Below, piece by piece: positions 26,172 to 35,012 of a stretch of 52,918 bases of DNA (position 1 is its first letter; each line of letters starts with the position of its first letter). This stretch comes from an uncultured Aquimarina sp. (GTDB lineage: Bacteria > Bacteroidota > Bacteroidia > Flavobacteriales > Flavobacteriaceae). Location: contig CANNCQ010000016.1 in the NCBI GenBank assembly GCA_947503135.1, forward strand, positions 1 to 52,918, read 5' to 3'. The position numbers were made by a program, and so were the translations under genes. The notes beneath the pieces are model-generated. The model was not told the origin of the DNA, ran no database searches, and was given only the letters and a program-made list of their open reading frames with translations.

Positions 26172-26870
26172 ATGATAAAATGTGCTATCGTAGACGATTC
26201 AAGGTTACAACGCCTTGCTATTGTTAAGTTAATTGAAGATCATCCTTCATTGGATTTAGTAGCTCAATGGAACAACGCAATCGAAACAAAAAACGGTTTA
26301 TTAGATACTAGGGTCGATTTAATGTTTTTAGATATTGAAATGCCTATACTAACAGGATTTGATCTTCTTGATGATCTTGAAAATAAACCTAAAATAATTT
26401 TTGTTACCGGTAAAACGAAGTATGCATTTAAAGCTTTTGATTATGATGCAGTGGATTATTTGCAAAAACCGCTTAAAAAAGATCGCTTTTTTGCTTCTGT
26501 TGAAAAGGCAATTAGTTTAATTTCCCCTAAAGATTCTGTTGTTTTAGATGAGAAAGAAGAAGAATATATCTTCGTTAAAAGTAATTTGAAAAAGCGAAAA
26601 ATATATCTCAACAAATTAAAGTACGTTGAGGCATTGGGGGATTACGTAAAGCTAATTATGGAAGATACTGACCCTGTGGTTGTTTTGGCAACGATGAAGT
26701 CGTTTGAAACTCAACTAGTAGAAGGACGATTCCTGAGAGTTCATAAATCGTTTATAGTAAATTTAGATAAAATAGAACGTTACAATAGTAGAAATATTGA
26801 AATTGGAGGGGATCAAATACCTGTTAGCCGCCATAAAAAGAATGCATTAAATGAAGCTTTAGAGGCTTAA
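26172..26870 (+). CDS. LytTR-family response regulator
   Basis: About 232 residues. The receiver domain (1-120) has the acidic pair in AIVDDS, the phospho-acceptor Asp in LMFLDIEMP, Thr/Lys in FVTGKTKYAFKAF and DYLQKPLKKDRF. The C-terminal LytTR DNA-binding domain (about 130-230) has YIFVKS, YVEALGDYVKL, RFLRVHKSFIVNLDKIE and IPVSRHKK. I favour the ATG at 26172 over a GTG at 26160. A -7-like TAATTTTG lies at 26106-26113. No sensor histidine kinase is adjacent, so it is an orphan in this window. Its stop is one base away from that of priA, which converges on it. Confidence 0.92.
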   Translation: MIKCAIVDDSRLQRLAIVKLIEDHPSLDLVAQWNNAIETKNGLLDTRVDLMFLDIEMPILTGFDLLDDLENKPKIIFVTGKTKYAFKAFDYDAVDYLQKPLKKDRFFASVEKAISLISPKDSVVLDEKEEEYIFVKSNLKKRKIYLNKLKYVEALGDYVKLIMEDTDPVVVLATMKSFETQLVEGRFLRVHKSFIVNLDKIERYNSRNIEIGGDQIPVSRHKKNALNEALEA

Positions 26871-26871
26871 C

Positions 26872-29322
26872 TTATATATTATCTACGTTCACAATTATTC
26901 TTACTCCAGAGTATTGTTTAATACTTGAAAAAGTTTTAAGTACTTTATTGACATATTCTTTGGTTTGGTTTAAGTTCTGTTTTAAGGGTATTTTTAAAAG
27001 AATATTTTTATTGTATTGATTTCTTACACGAGCAACATGAGGAAATTCAGGGCCTAAAACATTAGGCTTAAACGAATTGTTAAGTGTCTTTGCTAGCCAA
27101 TCACTGGCATTGTTAACTTTGTTGTAATCCTTGTGCCTTATAGTAAATTTGATGAGTTTACAAAAAGGAGGGTAAAAGTATTGTTTGCGCTCCTGTATTT
27201 GATCCCTGTACATAGAATCAAAGTCATTAACGGATACCTGTTGTAATATTTGATGTAGAGGGTTAAACGTTTGAATAAGCACTTTGCCTCTTTTTTTATA
27301 TCTGCCAGCTCTTCCCGAAATTTGACTCAATAATTGAAAAGTATTTTCATGCGCACGATAGTCAGGAAAGTTTAAGTGTCTGTCAGCATTCATTACACCA
27401 ACTAAATTTACATCTTTAAAGTCTAAGCCTTTAGCTAGCATTTGAGTGCCTACCAAAATATCAAATTCTTTGTTTTCGAATTGACTAAGTATCTTTTGGT
27501 GACCATATTTCCCTCTAGTAGTATCTTGATCCATTCGCCCTATGGATAGCTTAGGAAATAATTCTTTTAACTCAAGTTCTACTTGTTCGGTACCAAAACC
27601 CTTAGTGGAAAGGTTAGTACCTTCACAGGACCTACAAGTTACTTGTTCGGCAATTTGGTAACCGCAATAATGACAGCGTAATTGTTTGGTGTGCTTGTGG
27701 TAAGTAAGACTTACATCGCATTGTGTACATTGTGGTATGTAGCCACACGTTAAGCAATCTTGAATCGAGGAAAAGCCTCTTCTGTTTTGAAATAAAATCA
27801 CCTGTTCTTTTAGGTAAACAGCATTTTCTATAGCTTCAATAAGTTGGTCGCTAAAATGTCCTTTCATTAAACGCTTATTGTACTTTTTTTTGAGGTCTAT
27901 CAACTCGATATCAGGCATCAATATGTTTTTATGCCTTTTTTTTAGTGTTACTAGGCCGTATTTTTCTTTAAGAACATTGGTGTAAGTTTCTATGCTTGGA
28001 GTTGCAGTTCCTAATAATACCTTAGCATTAAAGATATGAGCCAATACTATTGCGGCATCCCTAGCATGATACCTCGGTGCTGGGTCGTATTGTTTATAGG
28101 TTTGTTCGTGTTCCTCATCAATTATAATAAGGTCTAAATTTCGAAAAGGTAAAAATATGGAGGATCGTACGCCTATTATTAATAGGGGAGTGTTCTTGCT
28201 ATTGATAATTTTTTGCCATGCTTCAACTCGTTCGTTATTTGAATATCTAGAATGGTAAACGACCAAATAGTTTCCGAATACTAGTTTTAAACGATTAATT
28301 AACTGAGTGGTAAGTGATATTTCAGGAACTAATAATAGCGCTTGCTTATTTTTGTGAATTACAACATCGATTAATTTACTGTAAATTTCTGTTTTTCCTG
28401 ATGAGGTAACACCATGGAGTAGGCAAACATTTTTGTCCTTAAATATAGTATTGATTTCTTCAAAGGCTGTTTTTTGGTATGGATTAAGTTCATATAAATC
28501 ATTTTGATGATCATCGCTGAAACTTACTCTATCAATTTTTTTGGAAAATACTTCTAAGATATTCTTTTTTATTAAAGTATTTAGAGAGGCTTTTGTTGCT
28601 TTAGCAGCCTTAATCAACTCTGAACTTTCTACATCATTATTAACTGCGGTTAATGTAAAAAATTGGAGTAGAATATCTCTTTGTTTAGGGGCGTTGGTTA
28701 AGCTTTCTAATATTTCAGGAAGCTTATTTTTGGATATTGATGGGTGTAGTGTAACCCACTTTTTTAGTTTTGGTTTATATTGTTCAACAATGTGTTCATC
28801 TAAAGAAATTATTTTTTTTTCAAGTAATTTATAAGCAACAGGAAGTACGGTTTTCTTTCCTAAAATTTTAGCGAGTTCCTCTATTTTTAAACTACTTTTA
28901 AATTGAAGTGCTTCATATATTAAATACTCTTCGTCGTTTAGTATTTTTAAATCGGCATTATCAAACTCTTTATGTTTTGTTATTATAGTTTCTCCTTCTA
29001 AAAGCAATGCAGAAGGTAGAGCGGCCTTAAGTAGTTCTCCATGAGTACACATGTAGTACTTGGCCATCCATTGCCATAATTTTAGTTGATTGATTAATAC
29101 AGTGGGTTTTTCATCTAGGATGCAATCAATATCCTTGGCTTCATAAATTTCAGGTGCTTGATTGTGAATTTTAACAACTATAGCAGCATATAATTTTCTT
29201 TTACCAAAAGGAACAGAAACACGCATACCTATTTTTAGAAACAATGCTTCTTCGCTGTTAATGCTATAGGTAAAAGTGTTTTTTATAGGTATAGGAAGAA
29301 GAACATCAATATAGTGTGACAT
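26872..29322 (-). CDS. priA: primosomal protein N' (replication restart helicase)
   Basis: About 816 residues starting MSHYIDVLLPIPIKNTFTYS. The N-terminal 3'-end-binding domain is followed by a winged helix and a superfamily 2 helicase: Walker A GVTSSGKTEIYSK, DEEH box IIDEEHEQTYKQYD, and GTATPSIETY. A zinc-binding insert has eight cysteines from CLTCGYIPQC to CRSCEGTN. The late motif SQISGRAGRYKKRG completes it. PriA reloads DnaB at collapsed forks. An in-frame start 23 codons upstream (29391) would overlap the palindrome and is rejected. A promoter-like TATTTTTG occurs on the minus strand at 29327-29334. Confidence 0.96.
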   Translation of the reverse strand: MSHYIDVLLPIPIKNTFTYSINSEEALFLKIGMRVSVPFGKRKLYAAIVVKIHNQAPEIYEAKDIDCILDEKPTVLINQLKLWQWMAKYYMCTHGELLKAALPSALLLEGETIITKHKEFDNADLKILNDEEYLIYEALQFKSSLKIEELAKILGKKTVLPVAYKLLEKKIISLDEHIVEQYKPKLKKWVTLHPSISKNKLPEILESLTNAPKQRDILLQFFTLTAVNNDVESSELIKAAKATKASLNTLIKKNILEVFSKKIDRVSFSDDHQNDLYELNPYQKTAFEEINTIFKDKNVCLLHGVTSSGKTEIYSKLIDVVIHKNKQALLLVPEISLTTQLINRLKLVFGNYLVVYHSRYSNNERVEAWQKIINSKNTPLLIIGVRSSIFLPFRNLDLIIIDEEHEQTYKQYDPAPRYHARDAAIVLAHIFNAKVLLGTATPSIETYTNVLKEKYGLVTLKKRHKNILMPDIELIDLKKKYNKRLMKGHFSDQLIEAIENAVYLKEQVILFQNRRGFSSIQDCLTCGYIPQCTQCDVSLTYHKHTKQLRCHYCGYQIAEQVTCRSCEGTNLSTKGFGTEQVELELKELFPKLSIGRMDQDTTRGKYGHQKILSQFENKEFDILVGTQMLAKGLDFKDVNLVGVMNADRHLNFPDYRAHENTFQLLSQISGRAGRYKKRGKVLIQTFNPLHQILQQVSVNDFDSMYRDQIQERKQYFYPPFCKLIKFTIRHKDYNKVNNASDWLAKTLNNSFKPNVLGPEFPHVARVRNQYNKNILLKIPLKQNLNQTKEYVNKVLKTFSSIKQYSGVRIIVNVDNI

Positions 29323-29376
29323 AGAACAAAAATAACCTTTGTAGTAGTATAGTAAAGTGTCATCGTAATTAATTAT

Positions 29377-29428
29377 AATCATAAAAAGCAAAAACTACCA
29401 AATTTGGTAGTTTTTGCTTTTTATGATT
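29377..29428. terminator. 52-bp perfect palindrome, terminator after the chalcone-isomerase-like gene
   Basis: A 26-base arm (29377-29402) is exactly complementary to 29403-29428 with no loop, centred on ACCAAATTTGGT, and both arms hold AAAAAGC/GCTTTTT. It overlaps the last two bases of the stop codon of the gene at 29427-29990 and would stop transcription before priA. Confidence 0.8.
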
Positions 29429-29990
29429 AAATAGCTAACATGCCTTTTTTAAGAGTTTTGCTAGCGGGGTCTTCTCCAAGCCAAATTTTATAAAGTGCAA
29501 ACTTAAAATCTTGGCCTTTTATTACACCTAGCTCTTTTTCGTTAAGCATGCAAATAGTGCCTTTTCCTTTTTCGTAAACAAGCTCTAAAATATCATCTTT
29601 TTTGAATTCTTTAGCATAATATTTGTTCATTAGTTCTATTCGATCCATTAAATCGTTGGTTTGACCATTGGTTGCTTTTTCAAAACCATCCTTTATAGCG
29701 TTAATCATGGTTTTTCTGCTCACCAAATTAGAGGTGATTTTAATGCGAATAGACATGGTGGCATCTTCATAAGAAATAGCTATTGGGTCGCTACTTTTTT
29801 CTTGTAAGTATAATCCTGCAGAATATAACTCAACAAAAAGCATTGATCGGGTTCCCCCTCCGTTCATTGTAAGTTTCTCGCCTCCACGTTCAATTTGATA
29901 TTCCATTACCGTTCGTCCTATTGGAATTTGAGCGTTGATGAAGTTTTGCGATAGTAAAAAACTAATACATAGTGTTAATAAATGTTTCAT
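29427..29990 (-). CDS. chalcone-isomerase-like exported protein (copy 2)
   Basis: A 187-residue protein with a signal peptide (1-20, ending NFINAQ). The mature domain has LTMNGGGTRSMLFVELYSAGLYL and ends with DFKFALYKIWLGEDPASKTLKK, matching the bacterial chalcone isomerase-like family (Pfam Chalcone_3 as I recall). Bacterial members lack a known flavonoid substrate; fatty-acid or ligand binding is suspected. It lies 34 bases after a paralogue of identical length, a tandem duplication. Similarity to the copy is perhaps a third of positions by eye, so the duplication is old. Confidence 0.8.
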   Translation of the reverse strand: MKHLLTLCISFLLSQNFINAQIPIGRTVMEYQIERGGEKLTMNGGGTRSMLFVELYSAGLYLQEKSSDPIAISYEDATMSIRIKITSNLVSRKTMINAIKDGFEKATNGQTNDLMDRIELMNKYYAKEFKKDDILELVYEKGKGTICMLNEKELGVIKGQDFKFALYKIWLGEDPASKTLKKGMLAI

Positions 29991-30024
29991 AGGTTGTAGG
30001 TAATTTAGGGTTTGATTTATTTTT

Positions 30025-30588
30025 TTAGCTACCTAATAATTCTTTTTTTAGATCATTATCTACGGAATCATTAGCTAACCAGATATTAAACATAGCAGTT
30101 TTAAAATTTAAGCCATCAATAGTGCCTTTTTTGATGTCGTTGACGTATAAAGATGTACCTGTTGAAGGGGTGTAGGTAATACGGTACTTATCGCCAGTAG
30201 AAATTTCATTGTCTATAAAATTTAAGAATGTATTCAATTTCGGTGTAATTTCTAATACTGTTTTCTTTGAATTTGTTTTTTCAATTCCACTTTTGAGAGC
30301 ACCAAGTAATTTTTTCTTTGATAATAAGCTCGATAAAATCTCCATATGTATAGCCATTGGTTGATCGGCTGTTGCAATTTGAGGCCCATTAGTGGTTTTA
30401 TTTTGCAAATATAATCCACAAGCGTATAAGTCAAACCATAATTTTTCTCGAATTCCAGAACCGTTAAGTAGTAACTCGCTAGATTCTGCATTTAATTTAT
30501 TGGGCAATATTGCATCACCAACTTTTGTTTGAGCAAACATTGTTAACGATAAAATAGAAATAATGATAGTGAGGCAAGCCTTTTTCAT
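30025..30588 (-). CDS. chalcone-isomerase-like exported protein (copy 1)
   Basis: A 187-residue protein with a signal peptide ending TMFAQ (about residue 19). The core LLLNGSGIREKLWFDLYACGLYL and the end LNFKTAMFNIWLANDSVD parallel the neighbouring protein at 29427. The G-x-R and W-x-x-x-D positions are shared. It lies 15 bases upstream of the BrkB gene's stop, on the same strand, so BrkB, this gene and its paralogue may share a transcript. The ligand is unknown. Confidence 0.8.
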   Translation of the reverse strand: MKKACLTIIISILSLTMFAQTKVGDAILPNKLNAESSELLLNGSGIREKLWFDLYACGLYLQNKTTNGPQIATADQPMAIHMEILSSLLSKKKLLGALKSGIEKTNSKKTVLEITPKLNTFLNFIDNEISTGDKYRITYTPSTGTSLYVNDIKKGTIDGLNFKTAMFNIWLANDSVDNDLKKELLGS

Positions 30589-30603
30589 GACAGGGTTTTT
30601 AAA

Positions 30604-31524
30604 TTATTTTTTATTAATTTCTTTCAATTTAATAATACTAGCGTTTAATTCATAACCCAATAACACTAAATTAGCATTTAACCATATATATAACATTAAA
30701 ATCAATAATGCACCAATAGATCCATAGACTTCGTTGTAACGAGAAAAGTTGTTAATATAGAAACTGAACACATATGTTGTAGCTATAATTAATAAAGTAG
30801 TTAGGATTGCTCCTGGTGAAAAAAAACGAAAAGCTTTCGCCTCTTTAGTACCAAAATAAAATAACGTAGCCATAATTAAAAAAATCATGCTTACAAAAAA
30901 GACGACCCTTCCAAACTTAAGCCAAAACAACGTGTCTCCAATCAAAAACCTATCATAAGTGTTTACCAAATAAGCAAAATATAAAGTTGCACAAACAGTA
31001 AATATCAAAAACAATGCCACAACAATAGCTACGCTGAAAGCGACACTGTATTGTCTTAAAAAAGTTCGGCTAATTTTTGTGTGAAATGAATTTTTAAAAC
31101 CTGAAAACACTGCATTTATACCATTTGTCATTAAAAACATAGAAAGGATAAAAGTGGAAGAAAGCAAGCCTCCTCTTTTATTTTTGACAATATCAGTAAT
31201 AATACTATCAAAGAAAATAGAGGTACTCGGAGGAAGTAAATTGTCGATAAATTTTATGAATTCTTCCTGAAAATCTTCAATGGGAATAAATGGAATTAAG
31301 TTTAAAAGAAATAATAAAAAAGGGAAAATAGATAAAAAGAGACTAAAAGAAATTGCTGTAGCTCTAGTTGAAAAAGCTCCTTTGATAATTCCTTCGAAAT
31401 ACATAATTATTAAATCGAAAAAGGAAAGCCCGTTAAGTCCTGGAACAATTATTTTCTGTAGTATTCGCTTAAGAAATAATGCACCAGGGAGTTTAACTAA
31501 TAAACGCTTTTCTTTTAATGACAT
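30604..31524 (-). CDS. YihY/BrkB family inner-membrane protein
   Basis: A 306-residue protein with about six membrane segments (residues near 30-50, 57-80, 118-140, 160-185, 205-225, 240-262). The family motifs RATAISFSLFLSIFPFLLFL and YGSIGALLILMLYIWLNANL are clear. YihY was once misnamed RNase BN; transport or envelope roles are suspected but unproved. Its start codon directly abuts the nadC stop, so the two genes are probably coupled. Confidence 0.9.
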   Translation of the reverse strand: MSLKEKRLLVKLPGALFLKRILQKIIVPGLNGLSFFDLIIMYFEGIIKGAFSTRATAISFSLFLSIFPFLLFLLNLIPFIPIEDFQEEFIKFIDNLLPPSTSIFFDSIITDIVKNKRGGLLSSTFILSMFLMTNGINAVFSGFKNSFHTKISRTFLRQYSVAFSVAIVVALFLIFTVCATLYFAYLVNTYDRFLIGDTLFWLKFGRVVFFVSMIFLIMATLFYFGTKEAKAFRFFSPGAILTTLLIIATTYVFSFYINNFSRYNEVYGSIGALLILMLYIWLNANLVLLGYELNASIIKLKEINKK

Positions 31525-32382
31525 TTATACCGCTTTTAGGCTTAAATCTAAATTGTAAACAGAATGAGTAAGGGCACCGCTACTTATATAATTTACTCCG
31601 CATTCTGCATATTTACGTATAGTAGATTCGTTAATTCCACCACTAGATTCTGTAAGGCATCTGTTCCCTATTAATTGGACGGCAGTGCGTGTATCCTCGT
31701 AATTAAAGTTATCAATCAAAATGCGATAAACCCCTTCATTTTTTAGGATTTCTTTAATTTCTTCTAAATCGCGAGCCTCTACAATAATTTTTAAGTCTTT
31801 TTTATTTGAAGTTAAATAATCTTTGGTTTGTTCAATGGCTTTGGTAATGCCTCCTGCAAAGTCAATATGATTATCTTTCAACATTATCATATCGTATAAA
31901 GCAAAACGATGATTTTCTCCCCCTCCAATTTTTACAGCCCATTTTTCTAAGGCACGAATACCAGGTGTAGTTTTACGAGTGTCTAAAATTTTAGTATCAG
32001 TACCTTTCAGTAAATCTACAAACATTCTAGTTTTAGTAGCAATAGCACTCATGCGTTGCATGGCGTTTAGTACCAAGCGTTCAGCTTTTAAAATAGATAA
32101 AGAGCTCCCAGTAACGTAAAAAGCAATATCACCATACTTTACGGGTTCGCCATCGTTTATTAAAACTTCAACCTCTAAAGAAGGGTCAACGTAAGTAAAA
32201 ACGTGTTTAGCAAATTCCACACCAGCTAAAAAACCTTCGTCTTTAACCAATAGTTTTGCTTTACCTTTAGCACTTGTAGGAATGCAAGCTAAGGAGCTAT
32301 GATCTCCATCACCAACATCTTCACGTATAGCGTTAGCAATTATTAATTCAATCTCGTTATCGAATAGCTCTTTCGTTATCAT
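31525..32382 (-). CDS. nadC: nicotinate-nucleotide diphosphorylase (carboxylating)
   Basis: A 285-residue quinolinate phosphoribosyltransferase. It has IREDVGDGDHSSLACIP, LNAMQRMSAIATKTR, ILDTRKTTPGIRALEKWAV (substrate-binding Arg/Lys cluster), GGGENHRFALYDMIMLKDNH and ISSGALTHS. It converts quinolinate and PRPP to nicotinate mononucleotide, the committed step of de novo NAD synthesis, in the cytoplasm. No nadA or nadB is adjacent. It is divergent from rlmH across a 68-base gap. Confidence 0.96.
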   Translation of the reverse strand: MITKELFDNEIELIIANAIREDVGDGDHSSLACIPTSAKGKAKLLVKDEGFLAGVEFAKHVFTYVDPSLEVEVLINDGEPVKYGDIAFYVTGSSLSILKAERLVLNAMQRMSAIATKTRMFVDLLKGTDTKILDTRKTTPGIRALEKWAVKIGGGENHRFALYDMIMLKDNHIDFAGGITKAIEQTKDYLTSNKKDLKIIVEARDLEEIKEILKNEGVYRILIDNFNYEDTRTAVQLIGNRCLTESSGGINESTIRKYAECGVNYISSGALTHSVYNLDLSLKAV

Positions 32383-32397
32383 TTTAGATTAGTATTT

Positions 32398-32425
32398 TTG
32401 AAAATACAAATTAAGTATATTTTTG
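32398..32425 (+). promoter_or_regulatory. promoter of rlmH
   Basis: TTG at 32398-32400, a 17-base spacer and TATTTTTG at 32418-32425 fit the Bacteroidota consensus TTG-N17-23-TAnnTTTG. Transcription would begin about 20 bases before the rlmH ATG. Confidence 0.5.
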
Positions 32426-32450
32426 AATAAAAACCTTTATAATTCCTTAA

Positions 32451-32924
32451 ATGACGATTACTTTAATAGCTATTGGAAAAACAGATAATAAACAATTAAA
32501 TGCACTAATTGAAGAATATAAAAAACGTTTATCTTTTTATGTGAAATTTAATTTTGAGGTGATTCCGGATATTAAAAATGTAAAAAACTTAAGCGAAAAG
32601 CAACAAAAGGAAAAAGAAGGGGTGTTGATTCTAAAAAAAATGAGTTCAACGGATACATTAATATTACTAGATGAAAATGGAAAACAGTTTAGTTCGGTGC
32701 ATTTCTCAGAATATTTACAAAAACAAATGAATACCGGATTGAAAAATTTAGTTTTTGTAATTGGAGGGCCTTATGGCTTTAGTGAAGAAATATATAAAAG
32801 AGCTCAAGGAAAAATATCATTATCGAAAATGACTTTTTCGCATCAAATGGTGCGTTTGTTTTTTATAGAACAATTATACCGTGGGTTTACCATTTTGAAA
32901 AACGAGCCTTACCACCATAGGTAA
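32451..32924 (+). CDS. rlmH: 23S rRNA pseudouridine-1915 N3-methyltransferase
   Basis: A 157-residue SPOUT methyltransferase of the usual length. The SAM-binding knot includes LILLDENGKQFSSVHFSEYL and FVIGGPYGFSEEI, and the protein ends with MVRLFFIEQLYRGFTILKNE followed by PYHHR, the diagnostic C-terminus. It methylates pseudouridine 1915 in helix 69 of 70S ribosomes. It is a single-gene plus-strand unit with its own promoter, between minus-strand genes. Confidence 0.97.
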   Translation: MTITLIAIGKTDNKQLNALIEEYKKRLSFYVKFNFEVIPDIKNVKNLSEKQQKEKEGVLILKKMSSTDTLILLDENGKQFSSVHFSEYLQKQMNTGLKNLVFVIGGPYGFSEEIYKRAQGKISLSKMTFSHQMVRLFFIEQLYRGFTILKNEPYHHR

Positions 32925-32952
32925 TTTGGAGATAAAGTAATTGATATTAATT

Positions 32953-33480
32953 TTAAGAAACGCTTTGATATGTTTTTTCAATAATACTTTTAAAGTTAGA
33001 CAAGTCTACTTTATTTGTTTTTCCTTGAATCGTATGAAGATCTGCTAAGTAATTCATTCCAAGGTATTCGGCAGTTTTTTTAAAAGGAATCCAAAATAGA
33101 CTGTCTAGATTGTCACCATTTGAGCTACTAATTACGGCAATACATTTTCCTTTTAATTTACGCCCGACATCTTTTTTTACAGTTATTAAGTCAGTAAAGC
33201 GATCCAAAAACACTTTCATAACTCCGCTCATTGAATACCAATACACTGGTGTTGCAAAAATTAAGATGTCATAATTGGTAGTCAATCTAAACATCAGGTT
33301 AATAAAGTCATCATTTATGTTTGAATGCTCATAATCATAATTTGAAATAGAGTAATCGTTTAAATTAATTGAATCCCAATTGGTTATTTTAATTAATTCA
33401 TTGACTATATTACTTGTGTTTCCTGTATCTCTTGAGCTACCAAGTATAATAACTGTTTTTGTTTTTTCTGAATTCGCCAT
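32953..33480 (-). CDS. flavodoxin-fold NAD(P)H-dependent oxidoreductase
   Basis: A 175-residue protein. TVIILGSSRDTGNTSNIVNE is the FMN phosphate-binding loop of NADPH-dependent FMN reductases, and FATPVYWYSMSGVMKVFLDR is the second flavin-binding segment. A quinone or azo-type substrate is possible but not specified by the sequence. It lies 30 bases downstream of nothing obvious on the same strand: the SDR gene upstream ends 30 bases before its start, so they may be co-transcribed. It is cytoplasmic. Confidence 0.85.
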   Translation of the reverse strand: MANSEKTKTVIILGSSRDTGNTSNIVNELIKITNWDSINLNDYSISNYDYEHSNINDDFINLMFRLTTNYDILIFATPVYWYSMSGVMKVFLDRFTDLITVKKDVGRKLKGKCIAVISSSNGDNLDSLFWIPFKKTAEYLGMNYLADLHTIQGKTNKVDLSNFKSIIEKTYQSVS

Positions 33481-33510
33481 AGCGAAACGGTGTAAGAGAA
33501 TAACTAAATA

Positions 33511-34392
33511 TTAATTTCTTTTTTTAGCACGTATTTGAGCTTCAAGTTGATCCCAAAGTTCTTCGGGTATTTGTTCTAATAAATTCATTTGACCTGCTCC
33601 TTTTAGCCATTCTCCACCATCAATAGTAATTACCTCTCCATTCATGTAGGCAGAAAAGTCGGAAACCATATAAGCAGCTAAATTAGCTAATTCTTGATGT
33701 TCTCCAACGCGGCCCAAAGGTACTTTTTTGGCCATATCAAATTTTCCACGTATAGATTCAGGTAATAACCTATCCCAAGCTCCTTTTGTAGGAAACGGAC
33801 CAGGAGCAATTGCATTAAAGCGCATTCCATATTTAGCCCATTCTACAGCCAAAGATCGAGTCATAGCAAGTACGCCTGCTTTTGCAGTGGCACTAGGTAC
33901 TACGTAAGCCGAACCTGTCCAAGCATAAGTGGTTACTATATTTAAAACGGTAGTGTTTTTTTGTTTGGTATTTATCCAGTGTTTTCCGAAAGTTAAGGTG
34001 CAATTTTTCGTTCCTTTTAAGACGATATCAATAATGGTATCGAAAGCATTTGCCGACAAACGCTCGGTAGGCGCAATAAAATTGCCTGCGGCATTATTAA
34101 GTAAAACATCCACAGTTCCAAAAGTATCGATAGCCTTTTTATGCATGGCTTCTACTTCTTCGATATTACGAACATCACAAGCAACAGCTAAGCATTTACT
34201 CCCTGTTTTTGCTTCTAATTCGGCTTTAACAGAAGTAAGCTTATCCAAGTTTCGAGAAGTAATAACAACGTTTGCGCCCAATTCCATAAAGTAAGTAGTC
34301 ATGGATTTTCCTAGCCCGCTACCACCACCTGTAATTACAATAGTTTTTCCTTCAAGAGCATCGTCACGTAACATCTTATTTGTAAAATTCAT
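33511..34392 (-). CDS. SDR oxidoreductase, 2,4-dienoyl-CoA reductase-like
   Basis: A 293-residue short-chain dehydrogenase. The cofactor loop is VITGGGSGLGKSM, followed by NNAAGNF. At the usual YxxxK position it reads SATAK in VPSATAKAGVLAMTRSLAVE, so the Tyr is absent, as in the 2,4-dienoyl-CoA/enoyl-CoA reductase branch. The C-terminal extension GGEWLKGAGQMNLLEQIPEE also fits that branch. It probably reduces unsaturated acyl-CoA with NADPH during fatty-acid breakdown. It lies just beyond the mutA-like pair, with 56 bases between. Confidence 0.85.
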   Translation of the reverse strand: MNFTNKMLRDDALEGKTIVITGGGSGLGKSMTTYFMELGANVVITSRNLDKLTSVKAELEAKTGSKCLAVACDVRNIEEVEAMHKKAIDTFGTVDVLLNNAAGNFIAPTERLSANAFDTIIDIVLKGTKNCTLTFGKHWINTKQKNTTVLNIVTTYAWTGSAYVVPSATAKAGVLAMTRSLAVEWAKYGMRFNAIAPGPFPTKGAWDRLLPESIRGKFDMAKKVPLGRVGEHQELANLAAYMVSDFSAYMNGEVITIDGGEWLKGAGQMNLLEQIPEELWDQLEAQIRAKKRN

Positions 34393-34448
34393 CGAAATTA
34401 TTTTTATTGAAGATACAATTTTTAGTTATGCAAGCTTAGTTTTATTAC

Positions 34449-35012
34449 TTAAAGTAGCAAGGAAATTTTTTTCCAAAGGGTAGCAACTAAGGTATTTGTT
34501 TTTTCTTCAATATATAAGTTTCCAAAAAAAGGATTGACAGGATGCACACTTTTGGGTGAATTATTGAGCAAATAGGTAGTATCCTTAGGGACGATAAAAT
34601 AATCTATTTGACCTGCTTTTATGTAGTTATATTCAATGAGAATATTTTGAATGTCACTTGCTTTAATGTAAAAACAAAATTGCGATGATGAGGCCTTATT
34701 GTGTAAAGATTGATTTATTAGTGATAATAACGTTCTAAGGACTTGTGTTACAATTATTAGTTCATCATTTATTGGAGTAGTAATAAGTAACCGTAGCTTT
34801 ATTTCTGAAGGCTTTTTGTTGATAACAGTTTGGAATAGTTCAAAAACAGCTTCTATGGAAAAAGAGGATAATTGGAAATCGAATTCTAGATGCTTGTTTG
34901 AGGGGATAATCTTAGGATTAAAATTATAAGTATTATACCCCCTTGTATAAGGAGGGAAACCTGCGGCATGCTCAAATTTCAAACGACTATTTTTAGTAGT
35001 AAATAATCCCAT
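34449..35012 (-). CDS. strongly reduced methylmalonyl-CoA mutase alpha-like protein
   Basis: A 187-residue protein. Near the N-terminus (about residues 12-30) HAAGFPPYTRGYNTYNF resembles the alpha-subunit loop AGIPPYLRGPY. Near the C-terminus (about 158-180) VNPFFGNLYIEEKTNTLVATLW resembles the VDPWAGSYYVE-LT segment that ends the mutase barrel. A true alpha subunit has about 700 residues; nearly all of the barrel and the whole C-terminal cobalamin-binding domain (DxHxxG) are missing. The open frame is intact. It directly abuts the mutA-like gene, exactly where the alpha gene lies in other Flavobacteriaceae as I recall. It is either a decaying gene or a small protein with a new role; the family call is an inference from short motifs. 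Confidence 0.5.
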   Translation of the reverse strand: MGLFTTKNSRLKFEHAAGFPPYTRGYNTYNFNPKIIPSNKHLEFDFQLSSFSIEAVFELFQTVINKKPSEIKLRLLITTPINDELIIVTQVLRTLLSLINQSLHNKASSSQFCFYIKASDIQNILIEYNYIKAGQIDYFIVPKDTTYLLNNSPKSVHPVNPFFGNLYIEEKTNTLVATLWKKISLLL

